DNA of 42,110 nt from Anaerolineales bacterium (lineage in GTDB: Bacteria > Chloroflexota > Anaerolineae > 4572-78 > NAK82), in the NCBI GenBank assembly GCA_024643945.1, contig JAHELX010000003.1, positions 1 through 42,110 on the forward strand. The letters are read 5' to 3'. Positions 15,118 to 23,313 of this stretch are shown piece after piece. The translations under genes were made by a program, and so were the position numbers. Numbering within the stretch: the first letter of the stretch is position 1; each line of letters opens with the position of its first letter. The notes beneath the pieces are model-generated. The model was not told the DNA's origin, made no database searches, and saw nothing but the letters and a program-made list of their open reading frames with translations.

Positions 15118-15993
15118 ATGAAGAAGCTTATGTTTCTGCTGGTAGTACTCGCTTTGCTGGCCATACCGCCAGCGGCGATCGCCGAGGGGCCTGGTAACGG
15201 GACACAGGTTTATCGCTTCTCAGATGAGCCGTTCGACTTTCCGCAATTCTACTCCACGGCCGACTTCTTCCCAGGCCCGGCAGAGACCTTTGGTGAGGAT
15301 GTCTGGGTACATTATGAGGCGATGAACTCCGAAACTGTGCGCATCCATGGGAGCGACGTGTCGTGGTCGCTGATTCAGGTCGGGACCGCAACCGTGTACG
15401 CAGCGGACGATCAGGAGGTTCTTTACAGCGGTCCCTTCCAGGTCGAGGAAATAGCCCGGGACATTGGGGGCGACGCGGGTTGCCTCTGGACAGATGGGCA
15501 GCATGCATGGGCCGGCAATTGCCAGAATCTCTACATAGGTATGGACTTCCTCAACTACAACTGGAAAATTACCGGCGCCTCAGTCTACTACTTTAATCTA
15601 TCGATCTCATCCCCTGGAATGTGGTGTCGCTCGTCGAAACAAGGCGGTAAATCAGGCCCCGGATGTTAGCTGGCGGGTGACCCCACCTACGCCAACGACC
15701 ACCTGGTGATGAAATGGTCAAAAGCATGGGATAATGCCAGGTTCCACAACGCTTCCTGGACGTGCGACGCCTGGGAAGACAACGAGTGGAACGGCAACGT
15801 GCCAGGCGGAAGCGGAGAAATCTGGCATTACAAGATCGTATGGGTAGGCCCGGACCTTGAAGACAGTCCGTGCTGGAGAGATGGGGGCTATCCAATCTGG
15901 AACGAGTTTGAAGTGATAATGTCACACGGTACCGTCGCGAACGAACACTTTTGGGATGCCCATGCGATACCGACCGGTTACGGCGGCTACTAG
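15118..15993 (+). pseudogene. Secreted protein of unknown function, broken by frameshifts and an in-frame TAG
   Basis: The reading frame begins with a signal peptide (ends PPAAIA, residue 22; AAGGAG 8 nt before ATG) and is open for 183 codons to TAG at 15667-15669. The same frame then continues for 108 codons (LAGDPTYANDHLVMKW onwards) with a normal-looking protein ending PTGYGGY. Just before the TAG, plausible protein is found successively in the other two frames (DLIPWNVVSLVET, then PDVSW), so several small indels in about 100 bp explain the break. They sit near homopolymers, so sequencing error is possible. The 3' half looks like one continuous domain rich in Trp. No function was recognised. 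Confidence 0.7.
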
Positions 15994-16042
15994 AAGACTA
16001 TTTCACTCGCTTGGTTAAGATGAGCCCAGGCCAGGCGAACCA

Positions 16043-16076
16043 GGCCCCACCCGTCTGAGGGGTGGGGCCTTTTTTG
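16043..16076 (+). terminator. Rho-independent terminator
   Basis: GGCCCCACCC pairs with GGGTGGGGCC and is followed by TTTTTT. As at 110 and 3246, a promoter module follows within 20 nt. Confidence 0.9.
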
Positions 16077-16092
16077 TGGCAGCTAAGGGCGA

Positions 16093-16125
16093 AATTCAAA
16101 CCGAAATCTAACCGTTTTCTAATGA
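16093..16125 (+). promoter_or_regulatory. Recurrent promoter module, copy 5 (no protein gene downstream)
   Basis: TTCAAA (16095-16100), 17-nt spacer with AACCG repeated at 11 nt, TCTAAT (16118-16123). The next gene downstream lies on the opposite strand, so any transcript here is non-coding. Confidence 0.55.
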
Positions 16126-16129
16126 ATTT

Positions 16130-16240
16130 TTGGGTAACACGGCAGAAGCCCCACAAAGGTCCTTTCCCGAGTGCAGTCCCCCTGTGGGGCTGCACTCGGG
16201 ACTGTGGGCGGGAAAAGAGCCGGTGCCAGGCCGGTTTTTC
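16130..16240 (+). ncRNA. Candidate small non-coding RNA
   Basis: Starts just after promoter copy 5. The core is a large hairpin at 16150-16208: CCCACA with TGTGGG, an internal loop, then TCCCGAGTGCAG with CTGCACTCGGGA and CCCC with GGGG around CTGT. A short CCGG/CCGG stem followed by TTTTT (16218-16239) could end the transcript. No open frame with a ribosome site exists. Not recognised as a known RNA family. Confidence 0.5.
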
Positions 16241-16256
16241 TGAGGAAATCTACCCA

Positions 16257-16280
16257 GCACCGCCTGTTTTACGGCGGTGC
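16257..16280. other. Short GC-rich hairpin
   Basis: GCACCGCC pairs with GGCGGTGC around an 8-nt loop. It lies beyond the 3' end of the minus-strand DUF167 gene; its role is unclear. Confidence 0.4.
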
Positions 16281-16375
16281 GGCCCATGCATCGGCTACCC
16301 ATTTAATTTCTCACGCTTCATTCAGTCCCAGGCGAGCCTGGCGGCGTTACTAATTGCCTGATGAGGGGGGCGGCT

Positions 16376-16726
16376 CTACGCCCCTGCTTCCGTGTCCGAT
16401 TCCTCCCCACCCTTGACCGGGTACCCACCCAGTCGCTCTTCAACTGCTTGAGGTGACAAGCCGATCACACACACCACCTTATCGCGGGAAGTGTGACCGC
16501 TCAGGATTTCGATCTGGCTTTTGCGGACCTCCAATATTTCAGACAGGAAGTCTACCAATGCTTCATTCGCTGCTCCTTCGACGGGCGGAGCGGTGAGCCG
16601 AATCTTGACCGCGTCCCCGTGGCGCCCACTGATCTCATTCTTGCTGGCGCGGGGCACAACCCGCACCGGGAAGGCGGCGCCACCTTCAGCACTGGTAATC
16701 TTGAAATCGATTTCGCGCTCGCGCAT
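16376..16726 (-). CDS. DUF167 / YggU family protein
   Basis: The 116-aa product matches the UPF0235 family: VRVVPRASKNEI near the N-terminus, then the conserved VKIRLTAPPVEGAANEAL and a GHTSRDK loop. GAGGTGA lies 4 nt before ATG. The family is small and cytoplasmic with no established role. It is last in the pgeF-yggS-proC-yggT-DUF167 order, the usual neighbourhood of this gene, though 162 nt separate it from yggT. The C-terminal tail past GYPVK is acidic and probably disordered. Confidence 0.88.
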   Translation of the reverse strand: MREREIDFKITSAEGGAAFPVRVVPRASKNEISGRHGDAVKIRLTAPPVEGAANEALVDFLSEILEVRKSQIEILSGHTSRDKVVCVIGLSPQAVEERLGGYPVKGGEESDTEAGA

Positions 16727-16888
16727 GGTTTCACCTCATTCTGTAATTGTGGTAAGGACAGAACCGTTCCTATAATACCCACTGGTGCGTTGGGTATAAC
16801 ATCACGCCTCCCACGCCAGCCCCCATAATTGACTATGACCATGCTTTCAGCAGAGGTCTTGATAAAGAATGCCTATTTACACTCCATT

Positions 16889-17170
16889 TTATAGGCTGCC
16901 AACAAGAACACCCACCAGAACACGTCGAATGACCTCCAGTAGGATCAGGGCGACAATAGGACTGAAATCAACCATCCCGAAAGTGGCAAAGCGACGGATT
17001 GGATCCAGAATAGGATCGGTGATTCGGAATAGGAAGCGGATCAACGGATTATATGGGTCGATGCGTACCCCTGCCATCGGCAGCCACGACAGGATGACCC
17101 GCGCCAGGATGGCCAGCGCAGCCAGTTGAAAGACGGCGTTGACGACGGTAATTACTACGCTAACGATCAC
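16889..17170 (-). CDS. YggT family membrane protein
   Basis: A 93-aa product starting at GTG, with GGGAGG 8 nt upstream; the start overlaps the proC stop by 11 nt, which suggests translational coupling. It has two hydrophobic segments (about residues 5-27 and 64-90) separated by RIDPYNPLIRFLFRITDPILDPIRR, the characteristic YggT loop. It should be an inner-membrane protein; the family is linked to osmotic or envelope functions, though the mechanism is unknown. A longer upstream reading would run into proC. Confidence 0.88.
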   Translation of the reverse strand: MIVSVVITVVNAVFQLAALAILARVILSWLPMAGVRIDPYNPLIRFLFRITDPILDPIRRFATFGMVDFSPIVALILLEVIRRVLVGVLVGSL

Positions 17171-17990
17171 CGCTGAGACCTCCCAGGTATTTAGATTTTT
17201 GATAGGCAGCCCAGACCGCCTTGGAGATGACGGTCCGCAATCCACCCTTTTCCAGCTGATACAACGCCTCGGCCGAAGTACCTCCGGGTGAAGTGACCAT
17301 GTTGCGCAATTCAACCGGGTGCCGGTGCGATGCCCGGGCAAACTCGAGGGAACCCCGCATAGTCTGCAGCACCAATTGCTCCGAGACCCGACGCGAGAAG
17401 CCGAGATGCACACCAGCATCTATCAGCGCCTCCATCACCAAGAAAACATAAGCCGGGCCAGTGCCCGACAGGGCTGTGGCCATGTCCAGATAATCCTCCT
17501 GGTCCAGATACAGTTCTTCGCCCAGAGCAGCCAACATCGTCCGCGCCTGCGCCCGCTGTGCCTCATCGGTCTCTGGCGTGGCCGTCCACACCGACATCCC
17601 CATGCCCACCTGGGCGGGAGTGTTAGGCATCACGCGCACGATGGCTTGATGGTTGAGCCCTTTGGCAATGCGTCCAATGGTAGCCCCTGCCACAATGGAA
17701 AGCACCAACGCTTCAGACCTGATCACCCCGCCGCCAAGCTCAGCCAACACTTCGCCCAAAATTTGCGGCTTGACTGACAACACGGCGATGTCACGGTTCG
17801 CGGCGGCTGCAACGTTGTCTTCGGTCACCTCGATTCCATACCGTTCTGCCAGTTCAGCCCCCCGCTCAGGGCGAGGGCCACTGGCAATGATGCTCTGGGC
17901 CGGCAATAATCCCTGACTCACCAGGCCTTTGATCATCGCCTCGGCCATCACACCACTACCAATAAATGCAATTCGCGCCTCTTTCAACAT
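17160..17990 (-). CDS. proC: Pyrroline-5-carboxylate reductase
   Basis: The 276-aa product reduces pyrroline-5-carboxylate to proline with NAD(P)H, the last step of proline synthesis. The Rossmann nucleotide-binding loop (FIGSGVMAEAMIKG) is at residues 9-22. The family signature regions VMPNTPAQVGMG, ALSGTGPAYVF and VTSPGGTSAEAL are all intact. Length is normal. It is in a minus-strand operon after yggS and overlaps yggT. Confidence 0.95.
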   Translation of the reverse strand: MLKEARIAFIGSGVMAEAMIKGLVSQGLLPAQSIIASGPRPERGAELAERYGIEVTEDNVAAAANRDIAVLSVKPQILGEVLAELGGGVIRSEALVLSIVAGATIGRIAKGLNHQAIVRVMPNTPAQVGMGMSVWTATPETDEAQRAQARTMLAALGEELYLDQEDYLDMATALSGTGPAYVFLVMEALIDAGVHLGFSRRVSEQLVLQTMRGSLEFARASHRHPVELRNMVTSPGGTSAEALYQLEKGGLRTVISKAVWAAYQKSKYLGGLSGDR

Positions 17991-18035
17991 AATCTGGATC
18001 GATTCCTCACTTAGTTCTCACTTTCATTTTCGACA

Positions 18036-18911
18036 TTAGAGATTGGTTTCCCGGGGGCCGAAGATGGCACGGCCGACCCGAACCAATGTCGCCCCTTCTT
18101 CGATGGCTACCTCAAAATCGTCGGTCATTCCCATCGAAAGATGTCGCCACTCAACGGCAGGGAACTCCTCTGCCAGCGCATCACGCAAGGTACGCAAAGC
18201 GGCAAAGACAGGACGCACCTGTTCCGGCTCAGGGACGATAGGAGCCATCGTCATCAGCCCTTGAAGACGAAGCTGGGGTAGCTCAACGATACGCCGCACC
18301 ACATCAAACAAAGCGGTGCGCGCCTGCCGATCTTCCTGCCATCGGCTCAGCGCAAATCCATATTTGCTGACCTCGCCGGAGACGTTGCACTCTAGCAGGA
18401 TAGGCATTGGTAGCCGGTCACGGAGTACCCCAGCAGTCCCGATCCCGCCCCGTCCCGTCCCGATCCCGCCCCGTCCCGGATCCCCGGTACGGGGTCCGGG
18501 AGAGACCGGGACGGGATCCGGGACATCGCGCTTAGCCAGACGATTCAGTCGTTGGGCCAGCTTGAGACTGTCCACGGAATGGATGACGTCGAAATAAATC
18601 AGTGCGTCGCCCGCTTTGCGACTTTGCAGGTGACCGATCATGTGCCAGGTGGGTCGCTGAGAAGCCTCTGAACTGGCAGCCAGCCACTCATCGAAAGCAG
18701 GTATCTTCAGTTGCCCTTCTTCGACCCGGTTTTCGCCGAAGTGTCGAACACCCGCCTGGTAAGCAGCCCGTACCATCTCAACTGGGTGTGTCTTGGTGAC
18801 GGCGACCAGTGTCACCTCAGCCGGATCGCGCCCGGCACGTCGGGCAGCCACCTCAATCCGCTCCCGCATGCATGCCAGGTTGGTGGGGATATCAACGCGA
18901 GCGCTCACCAT
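18036..18911 (-). CDS. yggS: YggS/PLPBP family pyridoxal-phosphate homeostasis protein with in-frame insert
   Basis: The 291-aa product is a PLP-binding TIM-barrel protein of the PROSC family, which controls cellular PLP and amino-acid balance. K40 in LVAVTKTHP is the expected Schiff-base lysine; [31 protein letters not shown] and [13 protein letters not shown] follow in the normal order. The family is usually about 220-235 aa. Here residues of about 129-164 are a Gly/Pro/Arg-rich insert between the DS helix and the [14 protein letters not shown] strand, encoded by a repeat. It follows pgeF by 5 nt. Confidence 0.9.
   Translation of the reverse strand: MVSARVDIPTNLACMRERIEVAARRAGRDPAEVTLVAVTKTHPVEMVRAAYQAGVRHFGENRVEEGQLKIPAFDEWLAASSEASQRPTWHMIGHLQSRKAGDALIYFDVIHSVDSLKLAQRLNRLAKRDVPDPVPVSPGPRTGDPGRGGIGTGRGGIGTAGVLRDRLPMPILLECNVSGEVSKYGFALSRWQEDRQARTALFDVVRRIVELPQLRLQGLMTMAPIVPEPEQVRPVFAALRTLRDALAEEFPAVEWRHLSMGMTDDFEVAIEEGATLVRVGRAIFGPRETNL
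18420..18537. repeat. GC-rich tandem and palindromic repeat inserted in yggS
   Basis: Two copies of a 20-21-nt unit containing CCCGATCCCGCCCCGTCCCG are followed by the hairpin GGATCCCCG-GTA-CGGGGTCC and by further CCGGGACGGGAT-type inverted pieces. The length keeps the reading frame. Composition is unlike the surrounding gene. Confidence 0.75.
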
Positions 18912-18916
18912 CTCGC

Positions 18917-19771
18917 TTACTCCCGATAGCCAATGATCACGCCAAAACGCCCGGTGTGCCCATGATCAGCCCGGTGCGAGAAAAAGTGGTCAGTATGACA
19001 GGCAGTGCAAAGTCCCGCGACTACCACTTGACCCACACCGGCTGCTGTGAGTTGTTGTCGATTGGCCTCCCACAGGTCAAAGTAGGCCTTATGTCCATTA
19101 CGACGGCTCAGGAGACGCCCGGTGTTGTCATAGGTAAGTCCCCTCGGAGGAAAGGCCGCTTCCACAGCCTGGATCACCTCGCTCCCCACCTGGTAGCAAC
19201 AGGGGCCGATGGACGGTCCAATCACGGCCGTGATGGTTTCCGGCGAACACCGCAGCTCATCGACCATCGTCTGCACCACAGCTCCGGCGACATTTTTCAC
19301 TGTGCCGCGCCAACCAGCGTGCGCCAGGCCAACTGCCCCTTGTACCGGGTCATGCAGCAGAATTGGCACGCAGTCAGCAAATCGCATGCTCAGGTACACA
19401 CCCAGATCGGCGGTGACCAATGCATCCCCCCGCCCTACTACTCGCCCCCCGTCGGCAGCCGTCACCACCAAAACGTTGGCACTGTGGGTGAGATGGCAAG
19501 TAACCGTCTGTGAACGATGGATGCGCAGAGCCCGGTACACCCGACTGTAGTTGATTTCAACCGCCATAGGATCATCGCCCACCGTGTGTCCCAGGTTGAG
19601 TGAGGCATAAGGCGGCAGGCTGACGCCTCCTAGCCGGGTAAAGGCAGCGTGTACCAGCGATGGTTCAGCACTAAACTGGTCAAAGCGATAAACGGGCAAT
19701 GTGTCGGCACGCTCGTAGCGAAGGCCATTGTCTGGGAACATTTCCCTTTTGCCAGAAGGTGTTATGACCAT
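18917..19771 (-). CDS. pgeF: Polyphenol oxidase / peptidoglycan editing factor family protein
   Basis: The 284-aa product belongs to the YfiH/PgeF (DUF152) family, whose members hydrolyse misincorporated muropeptides or act as purine nucleosidases. The predicted zinc ligands are H96 (LTHSANV), C134 (RFADCVPILL) and H151 (LAHAGWRGTV). GPSIGPCCYQVG and the FFSHR terminus are also present. The start has no clear ribosome site; an internal Met at residue 11 is an alternative. First gene of the minus-strand operon with yggS, proC and yggT. Confidence 0.9.
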   Translation of the reverse strand: MVITPSGKREMFPDNGLRYERADTLPVYRFDQFSAEPSLVHAAFTRLGGVSLPPYASLNLGHTVGDDPMAVEINYSRVYRALRIHRSQTVTCHLTHSANVLVVTAADGGRVVGRGDALVTADLGVYLSMRFADCVPILLHDPVQGAVGLAHAGWRGTVKNVAGAVVQTMVDELRCSPETITAVIGPSIGPCCYQVGSEVIQAVEAAFPPRGLTYDNTGRLLSRRNGHKAYFDLWEANRQQLTAAGVGQVVVAGLCTACHTDHFFSHRADHGHTGRFGVIIGYRE

Positions 19772-19967
19772 AGTAGATTCAGTGTATCACAAACAAGGAC
19801 TTAAGGCAAACATTCTGCCACTTCGCTTGCTCTCATACCCCGGTCGTGATAGAATGGGACGCGTGTCACTGGCTCTGGATTTTTGATTTCGGTTGACAAT
19901 CCACAATTAGCGATCTGCACACTGTCCCCTCAACAAGAAGGTAGTTTCTCTAAGGAGACGTCACCCT

Positions 19968-21131
19968 ATGGAACATAGTCAACTGTCACAAATGGTCACC
20001 TGGCTCGATAAAGAGCATCAGCGTGACCGCGCCGAGCTGCATCAACTTCAGCAACGAGTGGAAACGCTGACCGGGGAACGGGAGAACCAGGCGAAACGCA
20101 TCATCGATCTGGAGGCTGAACTGGCTGCCCTCCATGCTTACGTTGACCGGGTGGCTCAAATCGAAGGCTACTTCGAGCGATTCAAGCACGAGATGAACAC
20201 TCTTCTGGAGAAAAGCGAAGCACGGCGCCAGCACGCATTGCGAGATAGTGACCGGGTGCGCCAGGTGGAGATTGAGAACGTTACCCAAACGATCAGCGAA
20301 ATCCGCAAGGAAGTTGAGAAATTTCGCCGCTACGACGAAGAACTCGCTGCCCGTCGCGCCGATACGCAGCGCCTGTCGGAAACTATTGCCCGCTTGCAAC
20401 AGCAAATGATGGATACCAACAAAAGCCAGGATGAACGGGTCCGCAGCATCAGCTATCTGGAAGAACAGCGTCAGCAGGATAATAAACGCATCGCCCAACT
20501 GCAAGTTATGATCCCCGAGTTGTTCAAGAAAAATGAATTGCAGCTCTCCAGAATTCAGCAACTTGAGCAACTTCCAGCCCGCATGGGTGAGATGAGATCC
20601 ACTGTTGATGAAATGCGCCAACAACAGAATCAAGAACTGGAAAGAGTGCAATTTCAGGATGCACAACGCGAACGCCAGATGAAGAGCTGGCTCGAAGAGG
20701 CCGAACTGCAACGTCAACGGATGACCGAATATGAACAGCGTATGGAACGCTACGCCGAGCAGTATCAGCGCATCAAAAAGGCGATGGAAGACTTGCAAGA
20801 ATTCAAAGAGCAGATTCAACGTCAGCAACATGAAACGGCCGAACTCCAGCGGCTGGCCGAAAACCGTCAAAGGTCCCAGTTGGAAGAATGGCAGACCCAA
20901 GAGGAACAACGCTGGAAAAAGCACACGATGGAATGGGACCATCAATGGAGCGAATACGATAAGGCCCTGGCTGAGCTGACCGAATGGGCCACTGTCCTCG
21001 AAAAACGGGTCAAGGCCAACGAGAAGCAACTGCAATCGCTGCTACAAATGGCGGAAGAAGATGCTCAGATGCGAACCATTGCCGCTCAAGATTGGCAGGC
21101 ACGATTTGAAGAGATGGTAGAACAGGAGTAA
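19968..21131 (+). CDS. Long coiled-coil protein of unknown function
   Basis: The 387-aa product is almost wholly charged and Gln/Glu/Arg-rich, with heptad-like spacing of Leu and Ile from residue 1 to the end and almost no Gly or Pro. It should be a long helical rod. No signal peptide, membrane segment or globular domain is visible, so it is probably cytoplasmic. AAGGAG lies 9 nt before ATG. The stop is 2 nt before the selB start, so the two genes are very likely translated from one message. I do not recognise a function. Confidence 0.8.
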   Translation: MEHSQLSQMVTWLDKEHQRDRAELHQLQQRVETLTGERENQAKRIIDLEAELAALHAYVDRVAQIEGYFERFKHEMNTLLEKSEARRQHALRDSDRVRQVEIENVTQTISEIRKEVEKFRRYDEELAARRADTQRLSETIARLQQQMMDTNKSQDERVRSISYLEEQRQQDNKRIAQLQVMIPELFKKNELQLSRIQQLEQLPARMGEMRSTVDEMRQQQNQELERVQFQDAQRERQMKSWLEEAELQRQRMTEYEQRMERYAEQYQRIKKAMEDLQEFKEQIQRQQHETAELQRLAENRQRSQLEEWQTQEEQRWKKHTMEWDHQWSEYDKALAELTEWATVLEKRVKANEKQLQSLLQMAEEDAQMRTIAAQDWQARFEEMVEQE

Positions 21132-21133
21132 TT

Positions 21134-23050
21134 GTGCACGTCATCGGAACTGCTGGCCATGTTGATCACGGCAAATCAACGCTGGTCAAGGCGCTCACCG
21201 GCATTGACCCTGACCGTCTAAAAGAGGAACAAGAGCGCGAGATGACTATCGACCTGGGCTTCGCCTGGCTCACACTCCCCTCTGGCGAACAGGTGGGCAT
21301 AGTGGACGTGCCCGGTCACCAGGATTTTATCAAGAACATGTTGGCCGGTGTGGGGGGCATTGATGCTGTCCTCTTTATCATCGCTGCCGACGAAAGTGTA
21401 ATGCCCCAAACCCGCGAGCACCTGGCCATCCTCGACCTGCTCAAAATTCCCACCGGCGTCATCGCTCTCACCAAAGTTGATCTGGCTGAAAGCGAAGAGT
21501 GGATCGAGTTGGTGGAAGCCGAGGTGATGGACGTAGTCGAGGGCACAGTCCTCGAGGGGGCTCCCATTGTGCCTGTCTCAGCCGTCTCTGGCCAGGGTCT
21601 CGATCGCCTACGCCAGACGCTGGACAAGGTGTTGGCCAAAATCCCGCCGCGCGCTGATCGGGGCCGTCCGCGACTGCCGGTGGACCGGGTATTCACTGTG
21701 GCTGGCTTCGGCACGGTCGTGACCGGCACCCTTAGTGACGGAAATCTGCGCGTAGGCCAGGAGGTGGAAATTTCGCCGGCCAGGCTCAAGGCTCGCATCC
21801 GCGGCTTGCAGACTCACAAACGCAAAATCGAAGTAGCAGTACCCGGCAGCCGGGTCGCCGTCAATCTGACCAGTGTGAGTACCGAGGATGTTAAGCGGGG
21901 CGATGTGGTAACTATCCCGGGCTGGCTGGAGCCGACGCAACTGGTGGACGTACGCCTGGACTACCTGACCGACGCTCCCAGGGAACTGCGTCACAACCAA
22001 GAAGTAGAGTTCTTCACCGGCGCTGCTGAAGTGATGGCCCACGTTCGCTTGCTAGGTACGCGCAGTCTGGCGCCTGGCCAGAGCGGTTGGGCGCAGCTTC
22101 GCCTGGCCGAGCGCGTTCCTCTGGTAAAAGGGGATCGCTTCATCATTCGCCAGCCGTCGCCCTCGTTGACCATCGGCGGCGGTATGGTGGTAGACCCTCT
22201 CCCCCGCCGGCGACATCGGCGCTTCCGTCCGGCAGTCATCCAGCGACTCGAGACGCTGGCCCATGGAACCCCCGCCGACCTATTGCTGGAAGCCCTCGAC
22301 CGGCGAGGACCTATGCCGGCTCGGACGCTCATCAGCGACACGCCCCTGCCGGCCGAAACGGCTGCTGAAGCCTTACGCCAACTACTGCAAGAGGGACAGG
22401 TTTTTACCCTACTGCCTGGATCATCCCCATCAGACGATGTACTCAGATCGCCGCAATACGTTGCCTCGCCAGTCGGCTGGGCGATGCTACGCAACCGTCT
22501 CACCGGTGAGGTGGGGGACTTTCATCGTACCTACCCTCTGCGCCAGGGAATGCCCCGCGAGGCGCTCAAGAGCCGGCTCAAGCTAGATACTCGCCTCTTC
22601 AACGAGGCGGTGGCCCGCGCCTCAGCCGAAGGAGCGCTGGTCGAAACTGAGACGATCATCCGCCTGCCTGAACACGCCGTCCGCTTTAGACCCGACCAGC
22701 AAGCACTTATCAATCGCTTGCTGCGCGAGTTTCAGCGCACTCCCTACACCACTCCTTCCTACAAAGACTCGGTGGCTGCAGTAGGCGAGGATGTAGTGCT
22801 GGCTCTGATTGAAACCGGTCAACTGGTGCGTCTCGGCCCCGATGTATTGCTTTTGTCCGAGACCTACGATGAACTGGTAGCCTGGGTCAAAGAATATATC
22901 GCCGAGCACGGCAGTGTAAATGTGGGGCAGGTGCGAGACGCCTTCAATACCAGCCGCAAATATGCCCTGGCGCTACTGGAGTATCTGGACGATCAGCGTA
23001 TCACCAAACGGGTAGGCGACGAACGAGTGCTACGCCCGGGAAAATCTTAA
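21134..23050 (+). CDS. selB: Selenocysteine-specific elongation factor SelB
   Basis: The 638-aa product starts with GTG (AGGAG 5 nt upstream). The GTPase domain shows [10 protein letters not shown] (7-16), MTIDLGFA (37-44), DVPGH (58-62) and TKVD (113-116). Translation-factor beta barrels follow, and the C-terminal third has winged-helix repeats ending in [19 protein letters not shown], typical of SelB. It delivers Sec-tRNA to UGA codons at SECIS elements. Length fits bacterial SelB. No selA, selD, selC or selenoprotein gene was found in the window. Confidence 0.95.
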   Translation: MHVIGTAGHVDHGKSTLVKALTGIDPDRLKEEQEREMTIDLGFAWLTLPSGEQVGIVDVPGHQDFIKNMLAGVGGIDAVLFIIAADESVMPQTREHLAILDLLKIPTGVIALTKVDLAESEEWIELVEAEVMDVVEGTVLEGAPIVPVSAVSGQGLDRLRQTLDKVLAKIPPRADRGRPRLPVDRVFTVAGFGTVVTGTLSDGNLRVGQEVEISPARLKARIRGLQTHKRKIEVAVPGSRVAVNLTSVSTEDVKRGDVVTIPGWLEPTQLVDVRLDYLTDAPRELRHNQEVEFFTGAAEVMAHVRLLGTRSLAPGQSGWAQLRLAERVPLVKGDRFIIRQPSPSLTIGGGMVVDPLPRRRHRRFRPAVIQRLETLAHGTPADLLLEALDRRGPMPARTLISDTPLPAETAAEALRQLLQEGQVFTLLPGSSPSDDVLRSPQYVASPVGWAMLRNRLTGEVGDFHRTYPLRQGMPREALKSRLKLDTRLFNEAVARASAEGALVETETIIRLPEHAVRFRPDQQALINRLLREFQRTPYTTPSYKDSVAAVGEDVVLALIETGQLVRLGPDVLLLSETYDELVAWVKEYIAEHGSVNVGQVRDAFNTSRKYALALLEYLDDQRITKRVGDERVLRPGKS

Positions 23051-23078
23051 TTACTATCAATGTTTTGATAAAAAACCG

Positions 23079-23107
23079 TTGACAACACTCGTAAAATAGC
23101 ATATAAT
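23079..23107 (+). promoter_or_regulatory. Consensus sigma70 promoter
   Basis: TTGACA (23079-23084) and TATAAT (23102-23107) are both perfect and exactly 17 nt apart. Transcription would start near 23114 and read a 200-nt leader into the radical SAM gene. Confidence 0.85.
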
Positions 23108-23113
23108 GCAGGG

Positions 23114-23313
23114 TGTTAAGAAGAGTGATTGACTCCGAATAAGGCAACGTCCTATACCTTGGCACCGGGATACCGCCGCCCATAGATTTCTGGACAGGCT
23201 CCAAGAGCGCATGTGAAGCCGAAACCCGAACTTTCAAATGCCCTCCAAGAGGCTGTCTGAAAAGTCATGGGGCTGCCTGAGCAGCCTTTAACGGGAGAGG
23301 AGGAAAGAAACTG
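23114..23313 (+). promoter_or_regulatory. 200-nt leader of the radical SAM gene
   Basis: Contains several short possible helices (CTTGG with CCAAG, GCTC-CAA-GAGC, GGCTG-CCTGAG-CAGCC followed by TTTAA). The last could be a weak attenuator at about 23270-23291. A known riboswitch consensus, including the cobalamin type, was not recognised. Confidence 0.35.

Noticed and set aside
15667..15669. Recoded stop codon in the broken secreted gene (selB is nearby)
   Set aside because: The codon is TAG, not TGA, and other frameshifts surround it, so selenocysteine does not explain it. Pyrrolysine genes were not seen.
19986..21035. 349-codon open frame on the minus strand
   Set aside because: Antisense image of the coiled-coil gene; the Leu/Phe-rich sequence is what reversed Gln/Glu codons give.
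23253..23300. Insertion-sequence end (GGCTGTCTGA-type motif)
   Set aside because: Only a short similarity to 34095-34120 and no matching opposite end or duplication was found.
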